From assembly GCA_903844635.1 (NCBI GenBank), contig CAIMUF010000025.1, positions 1-47,093 on the forward strand: DNA of 47,093 nucleotides, written 5' to 3'. The translations under genes and the position numbers were made by a program. The DNA comes from an uncultured Sulfuricurvum sp. (GTDB lineage Bacteria; Campylobacterota; Campylobacteria; Campylobacterales; Sulfurimonadaceae). The notes beneath the pieces are model-generated. The model saw only the letters and a list, made by a program, of their open reading frames with translations, was not told where the DNA came from and made no database searches. This document shows positions 1 to 8,764 of this stretch, piece after piece. How positions within the stretch are numbered: position 1 is the stretch's first letter; each line of letters opens with the position of its first letter.

Positions 1-367
1 CAGAAAAAAAGATAGGAATATTTTGGAATAAATTATTTTTATAATTTATAATAAAATCTAATGCATTATCATCTGTTACATAAACTGCATCCAGCTTAGT
101 TCCATTGTATTTTCCTTGAAGATAGTGAAAGAAAAATAATTGATAATTATCCGTGAACATCAAACGTTTGGTATCCAAATATTCAACAGATATATCTACA
201 GGAGATGAAAATGATTTTTCTAAAGTTGAAACAAAACCTGTATGTTGAAGTTTTGTCCATTTGTACTCTTGCGAGTACGAGTGAAGAATTAAAATATGTT
301 TTTTATTCTCCTGCGAATGAAGAAATGAAAGAAAAAATAACAATAATAAGAATATGATTTTTATCAT
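1..367 (-). CDS. Sensor-like protein with periplasmic ABC-substrate-binding-like domain (3' part outside window)
   Basis: An open frame runs from an ATG at 367 to the left edge, 122 codons without a stop, so the C-terminal part is missing. The protein starts with a hydrophobic signal segment (about residues 2-17, Ile/Leu/Phe-rich, ending near HSQ). It continues with HILILHSYSQEYKWT and, later, DAVYVTDDNALDFI. That pattern is typical of ABC_sub_bind-like periplasmic domains at the N-terminus of many histidine kinases and diguanylate cyclases. The catalytic part, if any, lies outside the window, so the kinase identity is inference. A TATAAT box on the minus strand at 392-397 sits about 25 bases upstream of the ATG. 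Confidence 0.6.
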   Translation of the reverse strand, partial: MIKIIFLLLLFFLSFLHSQENKKHILILHSYSQEYKWTKLQHTGFVSTLEKSFSSPVDISVEYLDTKRLMFTDNYQLFFFHYLQGKYNGTKLDAVYVTDDNALDFIINYKNNLFQNIPIFFS

Positions 368-391
368 TTTACACCACTGTTACCATTTAAT

Positions 392-397
392 ATTATA
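392..397 (-). promoter_or_regulatory. Putative -10 box for the truncated sensor gene
   Basis: Minus-strand TATAAT, 24 bases upstream of the ATG at 367. No convincing -35 box is seen 17 bases further up, as is common for Campylobacterota sigma-70 promoters. Predicted start of transcription is near 385. Confidence 0.4.
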
Positions 398-434
398 ATT
401 TTAACATAAAAGGTATAAAGGAAAAATATCTTAA

Positions 435-731
435 TTAATCAGCAAGTCGATATATAAGCTTTCCTGCCAACTCCATATACATGCTCTTTTTTAGCACTTC
501 GATCTCATCTATATTCTCATAGTAATAATTTTTAATAATTTTATCGAGCATCTCTTCATCGTGAATTTGCATGAGCATTTTTTCCATAACAGCGAGACGC
601 ATAATAACATCATCAAATTCAGCTTGCATTAAATCTTTACTGATTTGATTTGAAATATCCCAATATTTCGACTTTGGAGAACCTCCAAAAATATCATCTT
701 CATCCTCAAATAAAGCATCAAATTTATTCAT
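435..731 (-). CDS. Small conserved hypothetical protein (98 aa)
   Basis: A 98-residue acidic protein with no signal peptide or membrane segment. The first 20 residues are Asp/Glu/Phe-rich; the rest is predicted helical (ISKDLMQAEFDDVIMRLAVMEKMLMQIHDEE). AAGGA lies 7 bases before the ATG. It sits downstream of oorC but is separated by about 130 bases and a hairpin at 836-857, so it probably has its own promoter. I do not recognise a domain. Its codon use and ribosome site look like those of a real gene. Confidence 0.65.
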   Translation of the reverse strand: MNKFDALFEDEDDIFGGSPKSKYWDISNQISKDLMQAEFDDVIMRLAVMEKMLMQIHDEEMLDKIIKNYYYENIDEIEVLKKSMYMELAGKLIYRLAD

Positions 732-835
732 ATTTATTCCTTGGTATTATTTAAGAAAGAGTATCTAATCAAACATTAATAATTAGATTAAGATTGTCAG
801 TAAAACAGTTTTGTAAAGAAGAAAATTGAAGAAGA

Positions 836-857
836 ATTTTCCGCAAAGGCGGAAAAT
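836..857 (-). terminator. Probable terminator of the mdh-oorC operon
   Basis: Perfect 9-base inverted repeat (ATTTTCCGC at 836-844, GCGGAAAAT at 849-857) with a 4-base loop. It lies 2 bases beyond the oorC stop. On the minus strand it is followed by a T/C-rich tract (TTCTTCTTC), so the U-tail is imperfect. Confidence 0.6.
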
Positions 858-859
858 AG

Positions 860-1423
860 TTATACCGCTTTTGCCATAGCTTCTTTAGCGTATTTTTCGC
901 CTAGGTCATAAGCTTTTAAGTTAGCAGCGTGAACTTTTGCAGGTACTTTTGAAAGCATGGTATCAACAAGAGTTTTCTTATCAACAGCATTCATCATCGT
1001 GTTTGCAATAGCAAGTGCAACAACGGATTGAGTAATAACGTTTCCTACTTCTTCTTTAGCGATAGTAATAATTGGAATCTCGAAGATCTTCCACATTTTA
1101 CGATCTTCATCCGTTGGGTGAACAAGATTAGGATCAACAACAATGATTCCACCAGGCTGAACACCATCTTTGAATGAGTTATAAGAAACATTTGCAACTG
1201 AAAGCATAAAACCAATTTCACCATCATTTGCATATGGATAATAAATTTCTTGGTCATCTAGTTGAATGTCAACAACGGTGGGTCCACCACGAACTTGTGA
1301 TGTATATGTTGCTGTCTTTAGGCCTTCTCCACCTGTTGCAATTTTTGCAGCAGCAAAAATCTCACCGGCAAGAAGAACACCTTGACCACCAACACCCGTA
1401 AATCTCATTAATGTTTTACTCAT
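860..1423 (-). CDS. oorC: 2-oxoglutarate:acceptor oxidoreductase, gamma subunit
   Basis: Gamma subunit of the four-subunit 2-oxoacid:ferredoxin/flavodoxin oxidoreductase. With OorDAB it interconverts succinyl-CoA + CO2 and 2-oxoglutarate in the cytoplasm. The gamma-domain signature GVGGQGV is at residues 11-17, followed by the QVRGGPT segment. At 187 aa it has the usual length for OorC. It is the last gene of the operon, 9 bases after oorB, and a hairpin follows the stop codon. The reductive direction (CO2 fixation) is inferred from the likely host, not from the sequence. Confidence 0.93.
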   Translation of the reverse strand: MSKTLMRFTGVGGQGVLLAGEIFAAAKIATGGEGLKTATYTSQVRGGPTVVDIQLDDQEIYYPYANDGEIGFMLSVANVSYNSFKDGVQPGGIIVVDPNLVHPTDEDRKMWKIFEIPIITIAKEEVGNVITQSVVALAIANTMMNAVDKKTLVDTMLSKVPAKVHAANLKAYDLGEKYAKEAMAKAV

Positions 1424-1432
1424 CAGCTCTCC

Positions 1433-2290
1433 TTATATTTTTTTCTCAAAGTCATCTTGCGTTATATTAGAACGTTTACCTTGGTGTGCATCAATAATAT
1501 CTTGATACATATCGCAATATTCTCTAACCTTCGTATCTTCTTTTAGAATACCGGTTGGCAAGATGTTAAGTTTTTCTTCTTCTGGAAGCTCATTGTATTT
1601 CTTAACAGGCATAGTGATACTATCGATCCAGTTAAGGTTATCCATTGCAGAAACCATTTTGTTCTTACGACCAAGGTTAATGTGACAGTTAGAAAGGATA
1701 TCAAGGAAAGAGAAACCTCTATGTTCCATAGCCTTAACAAAGATTTTTTCAAGCTTCTTAGGATCAAGCATCGTCTCACGTGCAACAAAAGAAGCACCTG
1801 ATGCGATACCAAGAGCACAAGCATCAAAAGTAGGATCAATATTACCTACTTTTTGTGTAACGGTCCACATACCCTGAGGAGTAGTTGGAGAAGTTTGTGA
1901 ATTTGTCAAACCATAGATAAAGTTGTTAATAATGATCAAAGTCATATCAATATTTCTACGTGCACCATGGATAGTATGGTTACCACCAATAGCAAGTGCA
2001 TCACCATCACCGGCAACACAGACAACAATTTTATCTGGATGCATCATTTTAATACCCGTTGCAAATGCAACAGTACGTCCATGAGTTGTGTGCACTGTAT
2101 TGAAGTCAACATAGGATGAAAAACGTCCTGAACAACCGATACCAGAAACAACACAAACATCATCTTGCTTAACACCCATTTTTTCTATAGCACGTATAAA
2201 TGCCTTAAGAATAACACCATCACCACAACCCCAACACCAAAGTGTTGGCATTTTTTCAAGTCTTAAATATTGGTCATAATTGAATGCCAT
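1433..2290 (-). CDS. oorB: 2-oxoglutarate:acceptor oxidoreductase, beta subunit (TPP-binding)
   Basis: Thiamine-pyrophosphate-binding beta subunit, 285 aa. The N-terminal WCWGCGDG carries Cys19 and Cys22; Cys53 (GCSGR) and a later Cys (SNCHINLGR) complete the pattern expected for a [4Fe-4S] cluster in this family. The TPP/Mg motif is GDGDAL followed by IINNFIYG. The start ATG overlaps the oorA stop by one base. With OorA it forms the catalytic centre that binds 2-oxoglutarate and CoA. The order D-A-B-C is the one found in Helicobacter and Campylobacter. Confidence 0.95.
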   Translation of the reverse strand: MAFNYDQYLRLEKMPTLWCWGCGDGVILKAFIRAIEKMGVKQDDVCVVSGIGCSGRFSSYVDFNTVHTTHGRTVAFATGIKMMHPDKIVVCVAGDGDALAIGGNHTIHGARRNIDMTLIIINNFIYGLTNSQTSPTTPQGMWTVTQKVGNIDPTFDACALGIASGASFVARETMLDPKKLEKIFVKAMEHRGFSFLDILSNCHINLGRKNKMVSAMDNLNWIDSITMPVKKYNELPEEEKLNILPTGILKEDTKVREYCDMYQDIIDAHQGKRSNITQDDFEKKI

Positions 2291-3444
2291 TAGAATACCT
2301 CTTTTACTTTGCTAACAATTTCATAAGGAGAAATTGGACGACCATTAACTTTAAATAGACCTTCGATATCAAGTCTAGATGAAACACGTTCTACTTCTTC
2401 AGTATATTGTCTGATATTTAACTCAACACAAAGTACGTTTTTGATCAAATCAGTATATTTTTTGATAGATTTCTCTGGAGAAGGCCATAGTGTAAGTGGA
2501 CGGAAAAGACCCGCTTTAATACCTGCAGCACGTAAGTGACGAATTGCTTCTTTAGCTGAAAGAGAAACAGAACCATAAGCAATGATTAATACTTCGCCTT
2601 CTTCACCAGTCATATCATCAAGCATAAACTCTTCATTTAATTCAAGTTCATCTGTGTGTAGCATAACCTTGTCTTCAAGACGTTGGATAAGTTTACGACA
2701 TGTTTCAATTTCCTCTGTTGGGAAACCATTTTTATCATGGTGAAGACCTGTGAAATGGTAACGGTAACCTTCAAACATCTTGTTAAGAACTGCTGGTTGA
2801 TCTGACTCACACTCGTAAGGATGATAATCTTCAGGGGCACCAGTAAATTGTTTACGTGGAACAACGCCAGCTGTAACTGCTTCTGGGGTAGGAATAATTG
2901 CCTTACCGTGCATGTGACCAATTGTTTCATCGAGTAAAACAAATACAGGCTGCATGAAACGGTCTGCTAAGTTGAATGCACGTACTGTTTCAGTATAACA
3001 CTCAGCTAAATTACCAGCACATAAAGTAATTGAACGGTAATCCCCGTGAGATGGATTTTTCGCTTGACGAACATCACCTTGAGATACACGAGTTGGAAGA
3101 CCTGTTGATGGACCGCCACGCATAACATTTACAACAACCAAAGGAACTTCACACATTTGTGCAAGACCCAAATTTTCTGCTTTTAATGAAATACCAGGAC
3201 CTGATGTCGCTGTCATTGTTCTATGACCAGCCATACCAGCACCAATTGCAGCAGCAACAGCAGCAATCTCGTCTTCCATCTGAATACAAGAACCACCACG
3301 CTTTGGCAGTAAATCAGACATTTGTTCGATTACTTCTGATGAAGGTGTAATTGGATAACCCGCCATAAATCTACATCCAGCATCTGCTCCCGCTAGTGCT
3401 GCTAAGTGGTTACCACTTGATATTACTTCTCTTGTATCAGCCAT
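2290..3444 (-). CDS. oorA: 2-oxoglutarate:acceptor oxidoreductase, alpha subunit
   Basis: 384-aa alpha subunit holding the pyrimidine-binding and transketolase C-terminal-like domains. Visible family motifs are GYPITPSSEV near residues 29-38, ATSGPGISLKAEN near 79-91 and RGGPSTGLPTR near 109-119. It overlaps oorD and oorB by one base each, which implies translational coupling. It pairs with OorB to form the TPP active site. Length and motifs are normal and there is no sign of truncation. Confidence 0.95.
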   Translation of the reverse strand: MADTREVISSGNHLAALAGADAGCRFMAGYPITPSSEVIEQMSDLLPKRGGSCIQMEDEIAAVAAAIGAGMAGHRTMTATSGPGISLKAENLGLAQMCEVPLVVVNVMRGGPSTGLPTRVSQGDVRQAKNPSHGDYRSITLCAGNLAECYTETVRAFNLADRFMQPVFVLLDETIGHMHGKAIIPTPEAVTAGVVPRKQFTGAPEDYHPYECESDQPAVLNKMFEGYRYHFTGLHHDKNGFPTEEIETCRKLIQRLEDKVMLHTDELELNEEFMLDDMTGEEGEVLIIAYGSVSLSAKEAIRHLRAAGIKAGLFRPLTLWPSPEKSIKKYTDLIKNVLCVELNIRQYTEEVERVSSRLDIEGLFKVNGRPISPYEIVSKVKEVF

Positions 3445-3794
3445 TATTTAACTCCTTGCAAGTCTAAAGACATGTAATTGTTTTTGACAATTTTTTCTTG
3501 ACGTTCTTTTGCATCATCAGTAAGCTTTGCAAACTTTTTCCCGACTGAAGCTAGATCTTCCTTACTTGCTACATAAATAGCAAAGTCAGGACAGTTTAAT
3601 TCACAGTCATTACAACCGATACATGCATCTGGATTATCAACAGAGATCATCGCTCCCAACGTTGATGTAGAGTCATATCTCATTCCTAGAACACCTGATG
3701 GACATACGGATACACATATATCACACGCCTTACAGGTGTTTCTGTTGATCCAAACAGGTGCTCCTGCGAATTCAATCATTCCACTAGTTATCAT
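3444..3794 (-). CDS. oorD: 2-oxoglutarate:acceptor oxidoreductase, delta subunit (2x[4Fe-4S] ferredoxin)
   Basis: 116-aa ferredoxin-like subunit with two CxxCxxCxxxCP motifs: CKACDICVSVCP near residues 22-33 and CIGCNDCELNCP near 58-69. It passes electrons between the TPP/Fe-S core and the external ferredoxin or flavodoxin. AGGAGA precedes the ATG. It is the first oor gene, 15 bases after the small heavy-metal-binding gene. The separate delta subunit puts this complex in the OorDABC type rather than the two-subunit KorAB type. Confidence 0.94.
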   Translation of the reverse strand: MITSGMIEFAGAPVWINRNTCKACDICVSVCPSGVLGMRYDSTSTLGAMISVDNPDACIGCNDCELNCPDFAIYVASKEDLASVGKKFAKLTDDAKERQEKIVKNNYMSLDLQGVK

Positions 3795-3809
3795 ACATTC
3801 TCCTTAAAA

Positions 3810-4100
3810 TTAATTTTCACTACCAAATTTTCCTACTGCACATGAAACAAAGCTTTTTGCTTTGAGAACTGTGCCTTCAATTAATCCATTATCTATATCA
3901 GTTAAAGGATAACCCAATTTTCTTAATATAGTAGTAAATTGTGCTAAATGCGCCTCGTTCGCAGCTTCCACTGTTACTTTACGTGGCTCGCACGAAAGAT
4001 CAACATTGATCCCTTGAAAACCTGCTTCTTGAAGTGCTTTTGTAATCGTGTTAGCACAACCACCACAACGTACATTAGCTACCTCAAAAGTATGAATCAT
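3810..4100 (-). CDS. HMA-domain heavy-metal-binding protein
   Basis: 96-aa cytoplasmic protein with an HMA/CopZ-like ferredoxin fold. The metal site is RCGGCA with Cys12 and Cys15, in the place of the usual MxCxxC. The remaining length fits the beta-alpha-beta-beta-alpha-beta layout, followed by a short tail containing one further Cys (FVSCAVG). The ATG overlaps the sucD stop (ATGA) and oorD starts 15 bases later, so it is embedded in the central-carbon operon. Its metal and partner are unknown. A copper chaperone is the family default, but this context would also suit metal handling for the Fe-S enzymes encoded alongside. The function is not known. Confidence 0.85.
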   Translation of the reverse strand: MIHTFEVANVRCGGCANTITKALQEAGFQGINVDLSCEPRKVTVEAANEAHLAQFTTILRKLGYPLTDIDNGLIEGTVLKAKSFVSCAVGKFGSEN

Positions 4101-4972
4101 AATGCTGCCATTACCTTAGCAATAGCTTTTCCGATATCTGCCGGAGAAACGACAACCGTAACTCCTGCTGCTTCAAGAGCTGCCATTTTCTCCTGTGCTG
4201 TACCCGCACTTCCAGAGATAATAGCTCCTGCATGACCCATGCGTTTACCAGCCGGAGCTGTTTGACCCGCGATAAAAGCAACAACTGGTTTTGTAATATG
4301 TTCTTTGATGTACGCTGCTGCTTGGATTTCCAAATCACCACCGATTTCACCGATCATAACGATAGCATGAGTCTCAGGGTCAGCTTCGAACATTGGCAAT
4401 AATTGCTTGTAACTCAAACCGATAATTGGGTCTCCACCGATACCGACAGCTGTTGTAATACCAAAGCCCTCTTTGACGACTTGGTTGGCTGATTCATAGG
4501 TCAAAGTACCTGATTTAGAAATCAAGCCCACGTGTCCTTTTTTGAAGATGAAGCCCGGCATAATTCCGATTTTGCACTCATCAGCGGTAATAATTCCCGG
4601 ACAGTTTGGCCCGATAGTCATCATGTCTTTTTTCACGGCATACGCTTTTGCAAACATCATATCTTTAACCGGAGCACCCTCAGTAATAATAACCGCGAGC
4701 GTGATACCAGCATCCGCTGCTTCCATAACGGCATCCGAAACAAAAGCAGGTGGAACAAAAATCATAGAAACCGTAGCACCAGTAGCTGCGACTGCTTCAG
4801 AAACGGTATTAAATACCGGCTGTCCTAGGTGCTCTTGACCACCTTTACCCGGTGTTACACCACCAACGATTTTAGTACCGTATGCCATGCATTGCTCTGC
4901 ATGGAACGTACCTTCTTTACCTGTGAAACCTTGAACGATAACTTTTGTATCTTTGTTGACCAAAATTGACAT
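4097..4972 (-). CDS. sucD: Succinyl-CoA synthetase, alpha subunit
   Basis: 291-aa alpha subunit of the ADP-forming succinate-CoA ligase. The CoA-binding segment [11 protein letters not shown] (residues 14-24) and the phospho-histidine His247 in [11 protein letters not shown] are both present. SucCD makes succinyl-CoA from succinate, ATP and CoA (reversibly), which feeds OorDABC encoded downstream. It lies 3 bases after sucC and overlaps the next gene by 4 bases. Length matches the family. Confidence 0.96.
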   Translation of the reverse strand: MSILVNKDTKVIVQGFTGKEGTFHAEQCMAYGTKIVGGVTPGKGGQEHLGQPVFNTVSEAVAATGATVSMIFVPPAFVSDAVMEAADAGITLAVIITEGAPVKDMMFAKAYAVKKDMMTIGPNCPGIITADECKIGIMPGFIFKKGHVGLISKSGTLTYESANQVVKEGFGITTAVGIGGDPIIGLSYKQLLPMFEADPETHAIVMIGEIGGDLEIQAAAYIKEHITKPVVAFIAGQTAPAGKRMGHAGAIISGSAGTAQEKMAALEAAGVTVVVSPADIGKAIAKVMAAL

Positions 4973-4975
4973 TTA

Positions 4976-6145
4976 TTATTCTCCTTTCGCTGCTGCTACG
5001 GCTTTGCGTGCACCGTCTGCAAGATCAGTTGCTGCTACGATGTTTGCAATCCCGGCATTATTCAAAATATCTGCCGCTTCAATAGCATTGGTACCATCGA
5101 GACGAACAATAATGGGCACATTGACATTTGTAATCTTTGTTGCTTCAATAATACCATTCGCAACGCGGTCACAACGGACAATTCCACCAAAAATATTAAC
5201 AAAAATTACTTTTACGTTAGGATCTTTGAGAATAATATCAAACCCTTTTGCAACCGTTTCAGCACTTGCCGAGCCGCCGACATCAAGGAAGTTTGCAGGC
5301 TTTCCGCCTTCGTAGTTAATGGTATCCATAGTTCCCATTGCAAGCCCTGCTCCGTTCACCATACATCCAACGTTACCATCGAGTTTGATATAACTCAAAC
5401 CGTATTTGTCCGCTTCGATTTCTGTTGGCTCTTCTTCACTTAAATCGCGCATTTCACGAACTTGGTCTTGACGGTACAATGCATTGTTATCAAAGCCCAT
5501 TTTTGCATCAAGTGCCAAAAATTTACCATCACCGGTTTTAACCAATGGATTGATTTCAATCATCTCAGCATCGTGATCCATGTAAACTTTATAAAGTGCC
5601 GATGCGAATTTGATAAAGGTATTGATCTCTTCAACAGGAAGACCCAAACCAAATGCCAATTTACGACCATGAAATGGTTGGAAACCAGTTAATGGATCGA
5701 TAGCAACTTTGATAATCTTTTCAGGTGTATTGTGGGCAACATCTTCGATTGCCATACCGCCTTCTGTCGATGCCATCATAATAGGCATTTCAAGTGCGCG
5801 ATCAAGAAGAAGACCAAGATAGTACTCTTTTTTGATGTCTGCACCTTCTTCAATGTAAACTTTTTGTACCAATTTACCTTCAGGTCCTGTTTGGTGAGTA
5901 ACCAGTGTCATACCCAAAATCTCAGCTGCTAATGAACGTACTTCTGATGTTGAGCGTGCTAACTTAACACCTCCACCAAGTCCGCGTCCACCAGCATGAA
6001 TTTGAGCTTTAACAACCCAAATACTGCCGCCTAATTCTTGTGCTGCTTTTACCGCCTCATCGGGTGTAAACACAATATGACCACGTACTGTCGGTACATT
6101 GTACTTTTTGAACAACTCTTTTGCTTGATATTCATGAATATTCAT
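4976..6145 (-). CDS. sucC: Succinyl-CoA synthetase, beta subunit (ADP-forming)
   Basis: 389-aa ATP-grasp beta subunit. The start [15 protein letters not shown], the [10 protein letters not shown] loop and the nucleotide/CoA-ligase region with [10 protein letters not shown] are all standard. AGGAGG lies 6 bases before the ATG, the strongest ribosome site in this operon. It sits between fumC (20 bases upstream) and sucD (3 bases downstream). No anomalies were seen. Confidence 0.96.
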   Translation of the reverse strand: MNIHEYQAKELFKKYNVPTVRGHIVFTPDEAVKAAQELGGSIWVVKAQIHAGGRGLGGGVKLARSTSEVRSLAAEILGMTLVTHQTGPEGKLVQKVYIEEGADIKKEYYLGLLLDRALEMPIMMASTEGGMAIEDVAHNTPEKIIKVAIDPLTGFQPFHGRKLAFGLGLPVEEINTFIKFASALYKVYMDHDAEMIEINPLVKTGDGKFLALDAKMGFDNNALYRQDQVREMRDLSEEEPTEIEADKYGLSYIKLDGNVGCMVNGAGLAMGTMDTINYEGGKPANFLDVGGSASAETVAKGFDIILKDPNVKVIFVNIFGGIVRCDRVANGIIEATKITNVNVPIIVRLDGTNAIEAADILNNAGIANIVAATDLADGARKAVAAAKGE

Positions 6146-6165
6146 TTAATTCCTCCTGTTTAAAT

Positions 6166-7557
6166 TTACGCGATTGGTCTTGTCATCTCTTCAGGGATAA
6201 CATATTTATCGAAATCTTCACCACTCATAAGCTCAAGCTTAATCGCTGTTGCCCGGAGTGTAGAATTGTCTTTGTGCGCCGTTTTAGCAATTTTTGCTGC
6301 ATTTTCATATCCAATGTACGGATTCAATGCAGTTACCAACATCAGTGAATTGTTGAGATAATGGTCAATTTGCTCACGTACCGGCTCAATTCCTACTGCA
6401 CAGTTATCGTTAAACGAATTCATAGAATCCGCCAATAAACGTACCGATTGTAAGAAGTTATAGGCAATTACCGGTTTGAATACATTGAGCTCAAAGTTCC
6501 CTTGGCTTGCTGCAAAACCGATACACGTATCGTTCCCCATAACTTGACAAGCAACCATTGTTACCGCTTCGCTTTGAGTTGGATTAACTTTACCTGGCAT
6601 GATTGATGAACCCGGCTCGTTTTCTGGAATGGTGATTTCACCAATACCGCAACGAGGACCTGATGCTAACCAGCGAACGTCATTGGCGATTTTCATCATA
6701 TCCGCTGCCAGTGCTTTAAGCGCACCGTGGGCAAATACAAGCGCATCATGAGAGGTTAGAGCATGAAACTTATTCGGTGCAGTAACGAACTGATGTCCTG
6801 TAAGTTCTGTAAGTTTTGCTGCTACACGCTCTCCAAGTTCGGGATGAGCATTAAGCCCTGTCCCAACAGCTGTTCCGCCAAGAGCAAGCTCACGAACGGA
6901 TTCGAGTGAAGTTTTCGCCATTTTTTCGCATTTATTGAGCATCTCAACCCAACCACTAATCTCTTGACCAAGAGTTAACGGAGTGGCGTCTTGTAAATGA
7001 GTACGTCCAATTTTAACGATATCATTAAACTCTTTGGCTTTTGCATCAAGCGTTGAACGTAAAAGTTCAATCGCAGGAAGAAGACGTGTTTCTACAGCAA
7101 TAATTGCTGCAACGTGCAATGCTGTGGGATACGTATCATTTGAACTTTGTGATTTATTAACATCATCATTAGGGTGAACCAATTTTTGAGTTCTAAAATC
7201 ACCGCCCAAAATTTCAGTCGCACGAGCCGCCAACACTTCATTGTTATTCATATTGGATTGCGTACCTGAACCTGTTTGCCAAACAACAAGCGGATAATGA
7301 GCATCCAGTTTTCCAGCTAACATCTCATCAGCCGCTTGCGCAATAGCATCGGCTTTTTCTTTACTTAACATTCCAAGATCACAGTTGACCAGAGCAACCG
7401 CTTTTTTCAAAAGAGAAAATGCACGAGTTATTTCGTATGGCATTTTTTCTTCACCAATTTGAAAGTTTTCCAATGAACGCTGTGTCTGCGCTCCCCAGTA
7501 AGTATCATTCGGAACCCGAACTTCCCCCATTGTGTCTTTTTCTATGCGAAAACCCAT
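6166..7557 (-). CDS. fumC: Fumarate hydratase, class II
   Basis: 463-aa iron-independent fumarase interconverting malate and fumarate. The fumarase/aspartase signature [11 protein letters not shown] lies around residues 315-330, and the [13 protein letters not shown] and [10 protein letters not shown] active-site segments are intact. It lies 2 bases after mdh, so the two consecutive reactions (oxaloacetate-malate-fumarate) are co-expressed. Many Campylobacterota instead rely on the oxygen-sensitive class I enzyme; only class II is seen here. Confidence 0.95.
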   Translation of the reverse strand: MGFRIEKDTMGEVRVPNDTYWGAQTQRSLENFQIGEEKMPYEITRAFSLLKKAVALVNCDLGMLSKEKADAIAQAADEMLAGKLDAHYPLVVWQTGSGTQSNMNNNEVLAARATEILGGDFRTQKLVHPNDDVNKSQSSNDTYPTALHVAAIIAVETRLLPAIELLRSTLDAKAKEFNDIVKIGRTHLQDATPLTLGQEISGWVEMLNKCEKMAKTSLESVRELALGGTAVGTGLNAHPELGERVAAKLTELTGHQFVTAPNKFHALTSHDALVFAHGALKALAADMMKIANDVRWLASGPRCGIGEITIPENEPGSSIMPGKVNPTQSEAVTMVACQVMGNDTCIGFAASQGNFELNVFKPVIAYNFLQSVRLLADSMNSFNDNCAVGIEPVREQIDHYLNNSLMLVTALNPYIGYENAAKIAKTAHKDNSTLRATAIKLELMSGEDFDKYVIPEEMTRPIA

Positions 7558-7559
7558 GT

Positions 7560-8516
7560 TTATGCTCCTTGAAAAAAATTGTTGGTGTTAAGAGTATCGA
7601 TCAACGTTTGTACGGATTGGCAAGAATCAGCAAACATCTTTTTTTCCGCATCATCCAAAGTGATTTGAATAATTTTTTCTACTCCATTTGCCCCCAGCAT
7701 AACAGGAACACCGCTGACGACATCGTGATAACCATACTCACCGTCTAAATACACAGCGCATGCATGGATTTGTTTCGTATCTTTTAAGATTGCTTCAATC
7801 ATGATCGCTGTTGATTTTGCAGGTGCATAATACGCTGATCCAGTTTGTAATAATGCAACAATCTCAGCTCCACCCTTTCGTGTACGCTGAACGATACCGT
7901 CAATCTCATCTTGCGTCAATAAATCAGAAAGTGGAACACCAGCAACCGTTGAATAACGAGGCAATGGAACCATATCATCACCATGACCGCCCATAACGGA
8001 AGCACGGATTTGTCCACCGCCGTAACCCAATTTTTCTTGGATAAATGCAGCCATTCGTGCGCTGTCCAAAATTCCAGCCATGCCGATGACTCGACTGCGT
8101 TCAAATCCGCTTTCACGAAGTGCCACATACGTCATTACATCAAGAGGATTAGAAACCATAATAATAATGGCATTAGGTGAGTATTGCGCGATACCCGCAA
8201 CTACTTCACGAGTAATTTTAGCATTTATCATTAATAAGTCATCACGACTCATCCCTGGTAGGCGTGGACTTCCAGCAGTAATAACCACGATATCACAATC
8301 CGTCAAATCCGACATTTTTTCTGCAACACTTACTACAGTATGAGAACGAACAGCAGCAGCAGCTTGTGACATATCAAGCGCTTTCCCTTTTGCAATTTCC
8401 ATTTTATTATCACGTAAGATAATTTCATGACAACTGCCTAACATCGCAAGAGAATATGCGATTGTGGAGCCAACATTACCAGCTCCTATAATTCCGACAC
8501 GTTTACCTTTTCCCAT
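7560..8516 (-). CDS. mdh: Malate dehydrogenase (LDH-like type)
   Basis: 318-aa NAD-dependent malate dehydrogenase of the lactate-dehydrogenase-like class. It has the Rossmann glycine motif [11 protein letters not shown] near the N-terminus, the substrate loop [14 protein letters not shown] with the oxaloacetate-selecting Arg, [11 protein letters not shown], and catalytic His in [10 protein letters not shown]. An in-frame GTG exists at 8588, but the ATG at 8516 is preferred because AGGAG lies 7 bases before it and the Rossmann fold starts right after it. It is the first gene of the operon running to oorC. Confidence 0.94.
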   Translation of the reverse strand: MGKGKRVGIIGAGNVGSTIAYSLAMLGSCHEIILRDNKMEIAKGKALDMSQAAAAVRSHTVVSVAEKMSDLTDCDIVVITAGSPRLPGMSRDDLLMINAKITREVVAGIAQYSPNAIIIMVSNPLDVMTYVALRESGFERSRVIGMAGILDSARMAAFIQEKLGYGGGQIRASVMGGHGDDMVPLPRYSTVAGVPLSDLLTQDEIDGIVQRTRKGGAEIVALLQTGSAYYAPAKSTAIMIEAILKDTKQIHACAVYLDGEYGYHDVVSGVPVMLGANGVEKIIQITLDDAEKKMFADSCQSVQTLIDTLNTNNFFQGA

Positions 8517-8553
8517 GTTTAAACTCCTAGTGTCAAAATAGCTCACTCTCTTC

Positions 8554-8559
8554 AATATA
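8554..8559 (-). promoter_or_regulatory. Candidate -10 box for the mdh operon
   Basis: Minus-strand TATATT, 37 bases upstream of the mdh ATG at 8516; no clear -35 box. It is the best candidate for the promoter of the whole mdh-oorC transcript, but weak on sequence alone. Confidence 0.3.
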
Positions 8560-8620
8560 CTCAAAACTGCTTTCAGCAACGAAAACACTCCTAAGCATAG
8601 GATCAGAGAGATACACCGTA

Positions 8621-8637
8621 GACGATAACCTATCGTC
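8621..8637. repeat. Inverted repeat in mdh leader region
   Basis: Perfect GACGATA / TATCGTC with a 3-base spacer. It is followed on the plus strand by TTTTA, but no plus-strand gene ends here, so a terminator role is unlikely. It could be an operator. Confidence 0.5.
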
Positions 8638-8670
8638 TTTTATCTATAGAGATCAACTCTACAGATAAAA
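8638..8670. repeat. 14-base inverted repeat between mdh and icd
   Basis: TTTTATCTATAGAG and CTCTACAGATAAAA pair at 13 of 14 positions around a 5-base spacer. The T-run leads and the A-run trails the stem, the opposite of a bidirectional terminator, so it is more likely an operator or an RNA processing hairpin. Confidence 0.5.
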
Positions 8671-8687
8671 AACGAATTATAAAATTC

Positions 8688-8703
8688 TGCCTCGAAAGAG
8701 GCA
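8688..8703 (-). terminator. Hairpin with short U-tract downstream of icd
   Basis: Perfect 6-base stem TGCCTC/GAGGCA with a 4-base loop. On the minus strand it is followed by GAATTTTATAA. A weak terminator for icd is possible. Confidence 0.35.
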
Positions 8704-8730
8704 AGCTTTAGTGCCATAGCGGCAAGCGTA

Positions 8731-8754
8731 GCCAAAGGGATGAATTCCTTTGGC
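8731..8754 (-). terminator. Hairpin 10 bases after icd
   Basis: Perfect 8-base stem GCCAAAGG/CCTTTGGC with an 8-base loop, directly after the icd stop. It has no T-run, so it is either a 3'-stabilising hairpin or a terminator working with the 8688-8703 hairpin. Confidence 0.4.
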
Positions 8755-8764
8755 GTTCAAAAAA

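Noticed and set aside
8517..8588. 24-residue N-terminal extension of mdh from the GTG at 8588
   Set aside because: The ATG at 8516 has AGGAG at the right distance and fits family length; the extension contains the probable promoter.
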